Shown: positions 35,201 to 50,400, counted from the stretch's first letter. The stretch: 64,000 bases of DNA from Lingula anatina (GCF_001039355.2 NW_019775791.1:203163-267162); one strand, 5' to 3'. Made by a program: numbers and translations. Notes: a model not told the origin generated them from the sequence alone.

Positions 35201-37781
35201 CACAGAAAATCCATAATGCTGTCAGGAAGGTGACATTAGATAAAACAGCACTCCCTGTCTTATGTGGAAGCTCATTAAAGAACATTGGTGTCCAACCTTT
35301 ATTAGATGCTGTCAATCTCTATCTCCCAAGCCCAGATGATATTCAGCACGATTTCAAAAAATTCTACAAGGATTCACTATGTGCCCTGGCTTTTAAGACC
35401 ATTCATAATCAACAGAGAGGCCCGGTAACTTTTCTTCGATTGTATAATGGGTCACTAAAATCTGGTGATTCTTTGCATAACTTGAATAGGGAATGTGTTG
35501 AGAAGGCCTCGCGTTTGATCAAAGTGTTTGCTGATGAATTTGAAGACATAAAGTCAGCTTATGCTGGGGATATCGTTGCAGTGATCGGGCTGAAAAAGGT
35601 ATTAATATGTGATTGACGTGCATTTAGTTTACTAGACAACAACCCTCACCATGTATTTTTGGTTAATTTTATTTTTTGCAGGCAGGTTAAGTATGGTATA
35701 AAAGTTAAAATCTATGTGTAATTCCTTAAAAATATCTACAGTGTATGCTAACTGATGCTTACTAATTATGTTACTGTAATTTAAGTTGTGGCTGTGAATT
35801 GTGCAATTATTGCTATATTATGTATATCAAACTGATTAGCAAAAAGTAAATTATTTGTAAAGCTGGATGCTGAAACTGCCCTTTTCCTATTGCAGACTTT
35901 CACAGGAGACACATTATCAGACAGAAAACACCAAGATTCAAAAGGAAATTATGTACTTGCTGGGGTAGAAGTTGGAGAACCAGTGTTTTTTTGTTCTGTG
36001 GAAGCATCATCTCTGACAGAGCAGGCTGCTTTGGAACAAGCACTGGAAAATCTACAAAAAGAAGACCCTAGTTTCAAGGCAAGTCTTTGCTTGGGGTATT
36101 TGAAGTTGTGGATATCATTCTTTGGTCTATTTTGCCTTTGATTGTCATTTTATTTCCAAGTTCATCAATATTGACAATATTCATGTAAGCTACACACATA
36201 TATATATATATTGTCAACAAGAAAGAAACTGGTCGGGGCAAAAAAAGTTGCTGTTCTTTTTTTCTTTTTATTATATATAATATTACTCGTACAGGAAAAA
36301 CGTTTTTACTTTTAATGTATTTATATATATATACACTTAAAGCCAAGTATGTTTTATTCTCAAAGGTTTAATATTGTTACTGTTTTTTGGTTGTTAAAAA
36401 TGTACTTCCTCTGTGTCTTTTTTTTTTTTTTTAACCTTAATTGCTACTTTACAGGTTTGGGTGGATGAAAGTACTGGAGAGATAAACATTGGTGGAATGG
36501 GGGAACTCCATATTGAGATCATAAAACACAAACTTGTCACAGAATATAAACTAGACCCCTATATGGGTCCATTGCACGTTTCATACAAGGAAACAGTAGC
36601 TGCGTCTGCAACAGAGACATACACCCTGGATCAAACTATTGGCAACAAGCACCATCATATAGTGGTTTCCATGACAGTAAATCCAAACCCTGGTAAGGGA
36701 ATTCCTAGAAAATTGGAGCTGGTGCATCATGGGGAAGACAATTCTTTGCTGCATTTGAGACAAGACCATGTGAAGGCTTTGACAGAAGGAGTGCACACTG
36801 CCTTGCTACAAGGTTAGTCTGCAGCAGCGTTATTTATTTAAAAAAAACAGTAACTTGTCTTATATTTTATCCTCCTGAAAAAGATTAAGGGTACCTTTAG
36901 GACTTTATTTTAGTACATTTTTTTTTCATTTCTGTAATGTTAAGATATATTTTTTATATTTTTTGTAGTTTTGAATTAGTTGCATTGGCTACCAAAACTT
37001 GTGTCGCTTATTGATTCAAATGATTTATTAAAAAGTTTAACATCAATTTCTTTCATATTCTAATATTCTAGGACCCATTCTGAACTTCCCAGTGACTGAT
37101 GTGAAGGTAGAGCTCCACAGTCTTCAGATAGAAGGTAGGACAACACTGCCAATGATATCAGCTGCTGCCACACAGTGTATTTCCCAAGCCTTGAGCAATG
37201 CAGAACCTTTACTTTTGCAGCCCATGATGTCAGTGGAGGTGAGGTTATTTGGGGCCAAAATTGGGGAGGTTTTGTGCAAATGGTTAAGTATGAGTGTAAA
37301 AAATGAAGAGGCTAGTTTGCAGTTTGTGCTTTATAGTTTGTGTTTGAAGTGTTGGTTAATTATTTAATGTGTTGCTTTAGTAGATCAAGGATATATGTAT
37401 ACAATTCTTTTATGTTTTTCTTTATTTATGAAGGATTTTGTTTGGTAATTTATTTATTTTCCAAGGCAAAACAATTAATTTTAAAGTTTTTTTTATCAAA
37501 AACAATTTTCATTTAAGATTTTCACAGAAGTCGAAAGGATTGGTGGAATCCTGGATGATCTGAAAAATAGGAAAGGCACAATCGAAAATGTTGAGAACAA
37601 GGGGGGAGCCCACATTATAACAGCCCTCTTACCACTGGCAGAAACTACAGGGTATGCCACAAACCTGCGCCGCATCACTTCAGGACAGACCACCTTCTCC
37701 ATGGAGTTGTTGGGATACAAAGAAATGGACCCAAATGAACAGAATGCATTGTGTGAGAAAATGGGAGCAACAGGTTTTTAA
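32267..37781 (+). CDS. GFM2: Mitochondrial elongation factor G2 (ribosome-releasing factor 2)
   Basis: Eight exons: 32267-32501, 32974-33102, 34068-34148, 34799-35598, 35896-36078, 36455-36812, 37072-37238 and 37518-37781, 739 codons with stop (738 aa; human GFM2 is 779). EF-G2 works with mitochondrial RRF to split post-termination mitoribosomes using GTP. The N-terminus is rich in Arg/Ser with few acidic residues, as expected of a mitochondrial presequence. G1 AHIDAGKT (55-62) is followed by RGITI, DTPGH and G4 [28 protein letters not shown] and the C-terminal [10 protein letters not shown] region follow EF-G order through domain V. Introns 3 and 5 begin GC (AGAG/GCAAGT and CAAG/GCAAGT) with normal AG acceptors. 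It could be confused with GFM1, but the domain IV-V sequence and the short C-terminus fit GFM2 better. Confidence 0.92.
34490..34733. mobile_element. SINE/MITE-like element in GFM2 intron 3
   Basis: It begins AGAAAAGCACTCTGAGAGCA, with ACCTCCGCTGAGG near the left and CCTTGGCGGAGGT at the right end as inverted ends. The interior TTTCATCAAAATCGGTCC and the ACAGACAAACAAACA tail are motifs widespread in marine-invertebrate repeats. The minus strand gives a Cys/Val-rich frame ([10 protein letters not shown]) often mispredicted as protein. Confidence 0.6.
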
Positions 37782-39370
37782 CCTCTTTATCAATGGCAGC
37801 TTCAAAAGATGTTAAGAAGGTCAAGAGAAAATTTGCCCTGTGGAGTCTCTTTCACCATTTAAGAAGTCTCTTTCACCACGTAAGAGAGGTTCATTCCTGG
37901 GGAATGGAAGGAGAGAAAGGAGGCGATGTAAATAGAGGACCCCTGTTCTCAGTCAGACTTTATTATAATTGGTGACTCAAAAACACAATCACTTTCACAG
38001 CTAAAGCACTAAGATTTCCAGTTGCAGCATAGGAGTGCTTCTGTTCAAAGCTAGGTCATGCAGACGACTTTGCCTCACATTTTCAGCTCAGGGGGGCCAT
38101 TCTCTCAAAGCTTTTAAAGGAAAGCAAAGCAATTAATGTCAGCAGTGGAAGTAAGTGAAAATTGGCCCTTTTTCCGGTTTATGAAAGTACAGGTCTTTGA
38201 TTTATTTACTGCAAGATTTTTTTGAAATTCATCAATAATCATCAAATAATATAAAACATTTCATGAGGAAAACAACTGTGGGCATAGTAATAGCCTGAAA
38301 GTGATATTTTGTATGAATTGATAGTCTACAACATGCCAAAGTTGTCTGTGTTACCTAGTTTGGAAACAAGGTGCAAACATATGATTCCTGTGTTGGTGTT
38401 GCTATGAAGACTTGATGTCAAGATTTATTACTAGGTGAACCCATTCTCATCTTATGAAATTCCTTGGGTGAGTTTGGTGGAGTTCTTTTACTGACTAATT
38501 AAAACATTTGATCAACTAAGGTCCAATATATGAAAATTGACACCTAGATCAATAAAATTATGTCAGTTGATCCGGTTTTTGATTTCAGGATCATTCATTA
38601 GACATTGGGTGTGGAGTGTATTCATTGCAAGCATACGTAATACTGCATTCACTGTTAAGCATAAAACTGCATTCACTATTCCTAAAACAAGAATTTAGAA
38701 CAGTCATTGTCTTTGCAAGATATGTAGACATTAAAAATTTGGGACATCTTCAAATACAGAATGTATGTCTTTAAATATAAAGTATTTTTTATTCTAGTAC
38801 AATGTGAACAATTCATTTACAAGAAAAATGTAGTTTTTTCTCCCGTTTAACAAGAAATAAAAATGCTACCTGTTGACATGCAATAACAAGGGGTAGGTGT
38901 GCTCTCCATAATTAAATGCACTATTTAAAATACGCAACATTTTTAAAAGAACTGAAATACACTACATACGTAAAAATAATAATTATGGCAAATACATATC
39001 CAGTACTTATATATGAAATACTGCAAGATAATAACCCCCATATTGCTAGTTCTATGTAAAGTTCACTCCACTTACATATATACCAATAGGACAGGACTGG
39101 TTAATACAATTGGTCTCACATTTCTGATTATGATTATTCATACAGCAAAGCCCACATAATGAAAACTTTCAGAAATTAAAAATAACATTGCAGATACAAA
39201 CTTAATTTCAACGTGGACTGGTAACAGGCCTCGAAATGTATTCTTTATATCAGCAGTATTACACAAGCATGAAATTAAGTCAAGCTTTTTATATAAATCA
39301 ACACCCAGTTTTATCAAATAAAAACATGACCATTTAAGAATCTTATATTGAAACAGTAGCTGTAACAAAA
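37782..39370. other. 3' flank of GFM2
   Basis: Convergent intergenic DNA, likely including the GFM2 3' untranslated region in its first few hundred bases. No further gene or repeat that I can support. Confidence 0.4.
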
Positions 39371-39612
39371 CTTAAACCACGGCTAGCGCGTAGAACAAAA
39401 GACTCGGCCGTGCTGTATGCGACATACAAGCACGTCATGTACGAGTGCGTTCCACGGTCTGTTGCACTACTAGTGTAGTAGCCAATCAGAGGCCGTGGTT
39501 TAAGCCAGATACAACACTCGTCGCCGAGCTGTACGTGAGAATTACTCGTGTATTGGCTCGCCAATACACTCGTAATATTTCACGTACAGCTCGGCGACTC
39601 GTATTGTATCTA
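39371..39612. repeat. Double foldback: two adjacent inverted repeats
   Basis: The first pair is TTAAACCACGGC (39372-39383) with GCCGTGGTTTAA (39491-39502). Between them are smaller palindromes such as CTACTAGTGTAG. The second is a stem of about 50 bp: AGATACAACACTCGTCGCCG...CGTGTATTGGC and its complement, centred near 39557 and ending at 39611. It is more CpG-rich than its surroundings and non-coding. Probably one or two foldback transposons. Confidence 0.65.
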
Positions 39613-41412
39613 TCACTTAAATTTTATTTTCATCTAATAGTTACATAAAACAAGTCAATGAATGTTCTATTTAGACCCTTCAGGCTAGAGATGTATAATA
39701 AATACATTGACTAAAAAACAAATCATGATAATAAAGAAAACCCAATGATCAAGGTATTCTGTTAAAAACTAAATTTCAGCAGTTTAGTAGGGAAGCCCCT
39801 TCAGTCACAGTAAATATATACAGCCTAAAACGCATAACGAAATTTCAAAGTTATGGTAATGGCCTTGTAAGATGCAAGTTGCCTGCAGAAATTCTCAGTC
39901 GAAATTTGGCAGAGATACCTACTGTATGCTCTAAATAAAGCCTATAACCAGCCCAGGGATAGGACTTGAGGACGTTATTTCTTGTAGTCAAATCACCTGA
40001 TAATATTAACTATATCAAACTTTTGAACCAAATCAATGACAAATTTGGCAAATTTTAGAAAAAATAAAACACTGGCATTTGAAATTTGTATTTGTTGGTT
40101 ATTTGGCAAAAAATTTACCATTCAAGAGTCAGCCTTGCATTGCTTAAATGCTTAGTTGCAGTATATCCATACTAGAGACATCTGACCATGCAGCCAAGTG
40201 ATCAATAACCTGAAGTTTACACCCAAGAGAGAGGCAATACATCATGGGGCCACTTCAGTTGAACATAGCCATGGGCATGACATTAAAAAACAATGCATAG
40301 TCATCCATTTTGTAACAGGACATTTATCTGGCAAACTAAATGAGAACATTTTCAAGCTAAATGTATGCTTATTTGCAGTCTGAAAAATTGCAGATAATCA
40401 AGGCAGGCCTTGCTGCCCGTATGTTGCTATGAAATTAAATGCAATACTGATAAAACAATAACATATAGGAACAAGAGATAGTTAAAAGAATATAGTTAAC
40501 AATCCATATTCACACTGCCCTTGGTTCACTAGTCAGGCATTTGCTCAACTTCTACTTAAAAATACCAGTTTTCCAAAACTATCATACACATAATGGTGCT
40601 CATATAGGTAACTGGTGTACCTCTATAAATAAAACAAAGTTTCTATGCTATATATAATTCAGGCACAACTCATCAAACCCTATTGGTATGTTGTTTTCAA
40701 AGTAAAAGGGAGATTGCCATAACATTCAAGAACTGTACAAGATAAATGCTGTAAACAATATTTTAACATTTCACATCTACAGCTACAGCAGTTTCCTTGT
40801 GGAAGAAATGTCACAAAGTGCTCACTGGCACATGGTCACATTCACCAAGGCTAATTCATAAAGAGCAGCTTGTCCGAGGAACATGTTCTTCACACACCAC
40901 ACTTGTGTTTGTGAACATGACTTTTTAAATAAAAACATAATAGTCACCATGGAAACTTATCCCCTCATGTACATGTCCTCCCCATTTTGATTTTGGCATG
41001 TTCTTCAAGAAATTTTACCCACTCTCTATCCACTATGTGAACAAACTGGAACCCATGACAATTTGGCTCCAAACATGGAGGTATAAATGCAGTATTAAGT
41101 GATTACATCCTGATGAGAAGGCACCCACATTCTTGTAGCAAAACCCACTGCCTTTCAAACCCAACTTTTTAATATTAGTGTTGTAAGCAAATAATCTGAC
41201 CACAAGAAGTTTAAAGAACTTTAATGGATTTCTGAGATAAAGAGAACAGCAAATTCATGCTTTTTCAGAAAAAAATTAAATCATATGAAACGTATCTGAT
41301 CCATGTCCACATAACTAGGAGTCAATTAAGTTCTGAAGATGTCAACTCTTGGTTATATACAGTGGATATACATCAGTCCATTGTTTAATCCATAATGGTG
41401 GTTTATCAAGTT
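39613..41412. other. Intergenic DNA downstream of the PPP1R14-like gene
   Basis: AT-rich. May include a long 3' untranslated region of the minus-strand gene ending at 41413. No coding frame supported. Confidence 0.4.
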
Positions 41413-44400
41413 CTATAACGTCTTTGTCCTTTCTAACAGTTCTTCAATAAATTTCTGGAAAAAAAGAGCAGGCAATGAATGTTTACACACAGCTTCAACA
41501 TAAATCAATGGTTTTATTTTTACAAAAAAAAAAAAAAAAATCTTGTGTGTGAAAAAAATTTACCAGAATTCAAGGTTGTGTATTGAAGTGAAATTGGACA
41601 AATGGTAATTTATATCAATCATGAAGATATTCAATACAATCTTTTCTTTGGTTAACCTCAATTTCAATATAAGATAATAAGATAATACAGAAATCAATAA
41701 GATAATACAGAGATCAAGACAAAAAGGGAGGGACCACACTAAGAGCAAAATTTTATCTATAAAAGTGTCACCTTTTATTATGCAGTATGTATACTTACAG
41801 ACAGCACTTCTTGAGACTGCGGTGCATTTGACACTTTTTCCTAAGTAAAAGTAAAAGTTCTAAATTAAATCTTATGAAATCTTCAAACATCTAAAAACTA
41901 AATACACCAATGAATAAGACAATGAGTAACTTTTAAACATAATAACTATTTCAAACCATTCCAAAGTGTAAGGATTATCAAATATGACCACCTAATAAGC
42001 AAGGACATTGACAATGGCCTGACCAGATTAAACCATTTCTGGAGATTTTAACATTTAAAGATGCATTAAAACCAGATATGTGTCATATAAATAATTATAT
42101 GTGTTGAGATGAAGTGCTATCAAAATCACGAGAAATAGTTTTGCCAAAAAGGGTACTTTAGTGTGGTTTTCTGGATTCAGTTTTATACTACACTGTCTTC
42201 AGATCAGTTAGTGAGCTCTCATCTCATTCACTGCGCTCATCTTTTACTACTACTTCAAGAGAGAGAGAGAGAGAGAGAGAGAGAGCATGTTAACTTCCTT
42301 CTAAAAGAGAATAAACATGCCAAAACTTCTTATTATAACATATAACATAGCAACTGTTTTGCTTTGATCATGATAATATTTTTGTTGTTGTTGTTTTTCA
42401 TAACAAGTGTAGTTATCTCTTAAATATAAATCTGGTTTCTTGCAAGGTTGGTGTTATAATATATGACTTTCAACATTGGAAAGGATGGTTATAAGTGAAG
42501 GTTGTAAACAAAAATGATTAAGATATCCTTGCCATTTAGATTGCCTGATGATGAGAAAGAGGGTATTTTTGTATACATTTTCTGCAACACTTCAAATGCA
42601 TCTTCAAAGAATAAACTAATCATATGGGATCTCTACATTGTGAGACAGTTGCTGTCACAAACTTCTGTTATAATCTGACATCCAACACATTCTCATTCAA
42701 TATTTTATCAGAAATATCACTGTAACCAAGAGACCACTGTAACGTGAGAGTAGATCACAGGCATCTACAATTTTTCCAGCACACAATAGTACAAACCAGG
42801 TCAATATTCCATCTTTCACTACAAGTCTACCATCACAAATCCCACCTTAATCTGTGAACCTGAACGATAATACAAACAGAAATGCACCCACAGTGCTCTA
42901 TTGGACCACTTAAATGCAAAGTATAGAGGATTGTGGTGGAAAAAGATTGTAATCAAAACATTTTTCAGGGGTTCTCAAATGTTCAATTTTCTATTGAAGG
43001 ATCTTTTCTCTTTCATGTTAACTTAAAATATCCTAAAATATAAACATGCAAATTCAAGTTCAATCTTACAAAATTTAATTTACAAGATTTAATAGTGACA
43101 GAATGGCACAAAATTGGTTTTCACACTGATCTAAACTTCATGGAGTTATTTCATTCAAGATGCGACTTCCAACTATTTTACAGTGTTATAAAAAACTCAT
43201 AAAAAGCAAGTTTTAAAATAACTCAAATTCTTTTCCTATCACACCGTAGGTCATAAACTGCAGGCAAAGTACTGTGATAAGCATTAAATATTCAAGCAAG
43301 GTTTTTAACAGTCATTAAATACTACCTTCAGGTGCAATACGGGAGATGTATGTAACACTTACTTACCCATATAAATTGTCTTTTCTCATTATCTGTATCT
43401 AAATCTAAAACTTCATCCAAATCTATTTCACAGTCATAAGTATCAGCATCATCCTGAAATGAAATGGAAAATAATAAAATTAGAATTCTCTGTTCGGTGC
43501 CACTGATGGATTTTTTTTCGGATAAGCATTTCAAAAAGATATTTCAATGAGTTGAATTACTAGAAATCTGAACTTTTAAATATATATCACTTATTTTGTC
43601 CATAACCTTATTTTGACCCAGATACCATGATAAATACCATGATTATTATATTGCAAGCTTGTAAAAAGCAAAAAATCATTCAACTGTTGTTCTTTATGGG
43701 TCACAGTAAAAGTTTGCCTTTTTTTTGGGGGGAGGGGAGATGTATAACCTCATATATTGTATCTACAAACCGTTATAGTCATCATATATTAATTGTTAAC
43801 CAGAAACATTCTACAATACACCTATGGGGGCTTTACTTGCCTTGTATTGCACATAACTATATTAACAGTATAGGAGAGGGCTAGTTACAGGAGACAAATA
43901 AACAAGGCTGTGCATCAATAAAATAAAGTTTCTGTACTTAACTTGTGCTCCATAATATTTGAAGTTTTACACTTACTCTGTTGCATATATGTATATACCT
44001 ATCCATTTGTTTTATTTATTTACTTATTTAATTTTGTGGAGAGCATTATAATGCTTCCAGCGCCTTGCCTCCACTTCATTCTTTTGAATAAACGTTGTTT
44101 TAAAAAAAATAATAAAATAAAGTTTGCTGTCCCTAAAATTCTACATCCTCGTCAAACCCAATATGTGTGATTCAAGAAACCTAATTGATTGAAAGTAGTT
44201 ATGTGCAGTGCATGGTCAGCATGAATGTGGGCAAACAAACAACAAAGTATGGTCCCTGGTCACTTGCCAAGGCTGTATAAATGAATGCACCACATTGGGT
44301 GCAGTGGACCAATTTGTTAGTGCACAATTATCCACATGTCTTATTTCTCATATTATACTACTAATATATTACTAATAGAGCTTGATTCTGATACCCAATA

Positions 44401-47400
44401 GATGGGATCAGGTCAATTCTGTTCAAAAAACAATTATCTATAATTTGTAATACAGACAGGCCTTTCTATTCAGGTAAACTATGCCACAATTTTACTTCAG
44501 TATAAATAATTGGCATATTTGTGACAGCTTGCATCTAAATGATGTCAATGTAATCAAATTAACATCATGTTTATGAAAGTACAATGGAAGTAGGACATAT
44601 ATTATTGAGAAGATAAACTTCACTCCTTATGTAAAGATGATTATTTCACACTGTGACAGTATAGGGGATATTAAGACGTGTAGGGAAATGTAACTTGTCA
44701 ACCTACATGAAAATTGTCAACTGGGACCCTGTATCACCTCATCTCTGATTGATGAATCATTTAACTCCTGTCACTGGGGAATTTATCTGTAGACAATGCA
44801 TCATGCTCTAAATAAAACCCAGCTTTGCAGCCACATGCTGTCTTTGATGTGTATCTGACATGCCCTAACACCAAATAAATAAAATAATTTTATAGATCAT
44901 TTAGTCTTCTGGTGGTATCATCACAGAATGCTTGCTTTCAAATTCAGATGCTAACCCACTGTGCCACCAAAACAGACAGAATAACAAAAAATAAATTAAG
45001 AAGTCATATAAATAAATAAATGGAACTGGATAACTTTAAAACTTCAACTGAGACGCTTTTTTCATTACATGTCACTTAATAATTTGTCACAGATCATTTA
45101 ACGTGTTCCACACAGTACCAGTGGCCGATTCCACACATCACAAACAAGTTGTTATTGTCAGATAATAATGATGCCCTCATGGGGAATTACTATTAAGCCC
45201 ACAAACGCATCTTAGGAGTCCACAGAAATCAAGATACATCAAAAGATATCCCCATCCAGCACTTATTAGACCAGAACATGGTGTCCTGTACTGACAGATA
45301 AGTAAACAGATATATACACACCCAATGGTCAGTGCATGGTCCATGTGATATATATACCCCTTGTCAGTGTGTGGTGGGTGTGATATATACACCAGTGCGA
45401 GGCATGAATGAATGTGGCTTACACATGTCTGGTCAGAGATAGTGGTTTAAAGGGGGTGGTCTCCGCCCCCCCCCCCCCCAATCCCCTGCAAGCAGAATTT
45501 TGGAGTTCTCTGAGCCTTCCCCCAAACATTTTTAAAAGTCTATAGATGCTAAATTGTGTATTTGTATGAAATTTAACAAGACAAATAGTTGAGAAAAATA
45601 TACACCAGCCTACACCCCATGTGCACCCCATGAGAATTACATGAACATTTTGTTCCCATTTTGTTCATTAAAATGGTAACAGTAATGTAATACATTATGT
45701 ATATCTTATTGTTTAAACTATATATAAATATAGATGTCAGTGAACTTTACCTCCATATCTAAAGCAATTTTTTATTCAGAAAAACATGAGAACTGTGCCA
45801 TGAAGCTTATTGGTGATTTTTAAGCAGCAAATCTGCTGATCTCTTTTCCATTTATGTGTCTTTTCAGCCACACCCCTGGCATGCATCTTTCAATGTTTGA
45901 AAATTGACAGGATTACCTCTGACTGGATGATCTTTCTGTATATTTAATCAGGTAATCAAGATGGGTATCAATCAGGATCAGTATCAAAACAGACTGGTCA
46001 TAGGCCAACCATTGATGTGTGTGGGCACGTGCGCATGTGCATGTGTTTGGGGGGGGGTCAATTATAGTACACCATGGTGCACTGAGATCCCAGTGGTATA
46101 AAAAGTTGGATTATAGAAATATAGCACTGTACATCAGCTATTTAAATCCCTTTCATTATTTTCATTCATCAGTTGGTGGTTATTGTTGTGCTTATGGCAG
46201 ACCTGCTATAAAATAGGCATGACCTCATAAAGATGGAGTGCTGGTAGGGAGAAGAACAGAAGTTCTAGTGTCCCACATGGCATTAATCTAGAAAGAGGAT
46301 GGTAATATTTAAACTGGCAATTTTCTGCTAAAACAAACAGTTCGAGATTGGCTGAATTTCTTGTCCAGTTGTAATGGTGCAACACACCTCACTGACTGCA
46401 ACTAGCATAACAGAATGACACTTCTCTTCCTGGCATAAAGTAGAATACAAACAGAAAACAGAAAGGTTGGTGATTATAGGGGTACATTGTGTCTATGGGA
46501 ACTGTCCTCACTGAAAAAGTAGGAAAATTGGCCAGGGGTCCAGGGTACATGATTCACAAGAATGACCCAAATGACCGTGAAAAAGTCAGAATTCCGACAA
46601 AATCCGGAAAAGGCTCATCAGTGACACACAGTGTCAAAGTTTCACATCAAAACAAAATAAATGTGGTATTCTTAAGATGGATAACCACTCCATACACTTT
46701 CAGAGTAAGGCTAAACACTTTTTAATTGCCCCACATCCTCTATAAGGTCAGAAAATAAATAGTCACTCCATCAGCTGATATACTTAGAGCTTGGAACTAA
46801 TTAAGTTATGCAGAGTCAACATGACTGGAAATGGTGTTTTTGTACAAAATGGAGAAGCCTAAACCTGATACCAGGTAAACCCTACCGTCACCAGCATAAA
46901 GACAGAGGTAATAAATCAGCATGCTAACCCCAGTAATAGTTCCCTATCAGAAAGGTCCTATGGGAAGGTATAAGCCAGAAACTATCAGGAAGTCTGAAGA
47001 TAAGTGATGACAAATACCAAAATAAGAACTGCCAGAGCTTTACTGTCTGGCACACACTTGGTTTACTACTTTTCATGAACATCAAGTTGCAAGCACAGTG
47101 CCACGAGGCAATTTTTTAATATCTGTGCAAGCTACTTTAAAGGAAGTTTGACTACCTGAATGCAAACAACTTCAGAAAAAAAGATCTCAGCTGAAGTTGA
47201 AATGGCTTTATCACAAAGAGGTTTTGAACAATATCAACATTCCATAGTAATGTTAAATAGTTTCAAGGTTTTCTCATTACTATTTTAGTACTCATTTGTG
47301 GGTTGTATTCTCGGCTGTATTTTTAAGCCTACGTTCTATCAAAATTTCAACATTCTTCAAAACAGCATTTAATCCAACAAAAACTGACACATTACAAAAT

Positions 47401-50400
47401 GTGTACACTTTGGCTCAAAGTGTGAAATACTACCATGTTTTCGTATATGAAGAGTCTTATTTATTGACTGATGTAAGAGTTGGCTTACACGTGAACGCCC
47501 AAATAATCTTCACAAACTACATAGAGCAGAATATAGCAAACAATTGGCTGAGACGAACAACAAACAAAAATGGACCAATGTGGTAATCCAAATATCAAAT
47601 CCGCAAATACAAAGAGATGGTGGAAGCATTTGACTGACATATACTCTGCCACTGTCACATTTTTCTTCATTTAAATGCTTTCACCAAAGTAAATGTGTCA
47701 GGTCAACTTTAAGATATCTTGTATAACTTGTAACTGTGCAATGAACCGATGTTACTTTTCAAAATTACATGTCTAATGAAACCACATGATCTCCAAAAGG
47801 ACACCTTCAGGTGTTACAGGAGCAGACAGGTGGCGGAGCTCTATAATTTTACCTGTGTTATCAAGGTTAAACAGGTGGGCAAAGGGGTGAACATAGTACC
47901 CATATCTCAACCACTGACACCAAAGGATATCTTTTATCTTTGAAAAATGTGTGCAATTCCCATCCCAACTTACAAGAAAATGTCAATATCATTATTACAT
48001 AAAACATGAGGGAAAACTAAAGGATCTAAGGGATGCAAGATGAAATAAACATTATCAATGAATAACAATCTCATTAGTTTTTTTCTCCCCCCTATAATTA
48101 TGGAAACAAGGATGTTATTTATACTGAGTCAGAGTGCAAAAAATCTAGGATATGTGCACTCAATGATGTTGATAAAACCTACATGTAGTCTAGTGTCAAT
48201 TGCTGTTAAGAACCAATACCGGTGACATACCTTTTTCTAAAACATACTTTTTTTTTTACAAATCTTGACTCATTTTATACACTGTATCAATCTCTCTAAG
48301 CAAGACTATTTACCATAGAGTACAACTGCTTTGTAAACTGGTGGAAATCTTTTATATTTAATCCAATAAAAAATTTGTTGCATACAGATAAACATATTTC
48401 AGGTACAAGCCTAATATATATATTGAAAAATTACTAATTCTACAGTTTGTGTAATGGACTGCATCACAACTCGATCAGAGTTTATTGCCTTAGATAAAAA
48501 GATATTTTTCAATTAAATGTGTTCACTTTTTAGTTCTAGGCATCTCTCTCTGATGGGGTCCCAGTGAAATCATATGGGCCCCACTGAATTATGCCCTAAC
48601 TCTCCAATATTCACTGCACATTTTTAATTGCTGTAGCTTATGCAGAACCAAAGGTAGTGTTTATATTGCCTTCAATTCAAGATATATAGGTCATGTAAAT
48701 ACCTATGTAAACCTTGCATTTGAACCCCACAAGAATGACTGAATTACATTAATATTTGAATTTCTATTCCATTGTATGTAAATGACCTGCTGCAAAGAAG
48801 AACAAACACTTCCCGAGGCCAAAAAAGACAAGGAGGAATTATACCATTCGACCCATTTGGACTTAGTGTGGACACCTAAAAGCCTTATTCATTCTTATGT
48901 AAAAATGGAACCTAATAAAGTCTTGGAAGTTAAAATGTCCAGAAAAGTTGATAATGAAAGACCTACCATTAAACTTAATTGCAAGAGAGGTTACATAATG
49001 ATTAATAATTTCAATGGACTGCAATTCCATCAATATATCTCTAACAAACTGAGATCAATGCACATGAAATACACTACTGGGGTATAAGGAACTGAATAAA
49101 TCCAATCAATTTGGCATGTTATTTTGATATTCATTACTCAGAAGGTTGAGGTTTACAAATTAGATCTCCAGAAAATAAAGAACTCCTGAAATTTTCTTGC
49201 AACGAAAGAAAGAAAAGTCTGTTCATAGATGAGTAACTCTAGTGGCATGTGTGCACTTCTCCTGGTCCATGTGGCATTTGTTTGTTATTAACCATTAGAC
49301 AAATAACCCTGTATCTCCAGAGTGAGAACCCTAATTTGCCCGTGCTGACCTACCACACAGAAACCAGACCGTGATTCAGAATCCATCTAGCTAAAAATAC
49401 AGCTTCCTTCAAGCTCTCTTAATTTAGAGTTAAAAGCCAAATAATACAGTGCCCTACAGTGTATATATACTAGCTGGCACTTGAGATCAGTCTTGATCCA
49501 TTACATGAAGCTGGCAGCATTCTGACCACAAAACAAATTCTCATGAGTGATGTTGCTTTCAATTATTCATAATACAGAACAATCAGACTACAGAAGCCTT
49601 TTTAAATGTTGTATGACCTGGAGAAAGTAATCAAGGTTTAAAACCCATGATTATCGGTTAAAGTTCCACTTTTAAATAACGGCATCCCTTGCTACAGTTC
49701 ATACATACTCAGCAACTTTTCACATGGGTATAGTATTACTAAATAAAATAATGATTTTTTTGTTTCAATGTGTTTGGAACAGAAGGAACTTGAGAGGCAG
49801 GACATAACATGTATGTGATTATTGGCAAAAATAGCCTGAAGTGTCACAAGTAATTTCCAGCTGTTACCATGAGATTGAACATGGCAAAATGACTCATCGC
49901 AAATTAGAACCTTTGGTAAGATTTGAACTAGGAGGTTTATGCCTGGCAGAAATATCTCACTGACTTATGTTAAAACAATTTATTTTAAAATCCCAATGTA
50001 TGAGTGCATTTTATGACCTTAAGCCATTGTGTGATTGTCCTCACTAAAGAAGAGCACTCAACTATATCATAGTATACTTATGTTAAGTAGTTTAACCCCA
50101 TAACAACCATCTGACAGGTGGTCTAATTTGGCAGATATGTCTTTATTAAAACACAAGTCTATCTTAACACAGTATGTAATATTCAAGTTGGACCTCACTG
50201 CACCTAAATTTTATGGGGCAATTATTTTTGCCTGGGGTAAATACCAATCAATTATATTTGCCTGAGGTAAATACCCATTTTTTAGCTAGGAGTGGGCATA
50301 CCATTACTTAAAAGACCTATGTGATGAGACAATGATTAGTACAGGTTATCTAATAAAAGTCTATCTTTAAGACAACAATGTTTAGTTTTCAAGGGATGGG

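Noticed and set aside
48782-49087. 101-codon plus-strand open frame in intron 1 of the PPP1R14-like gene
   Set aside because: No recognisable domain, no splice partners, AT-biased codons, and antisense to a gene. Length is compatible with chance in AT-rich DNA.
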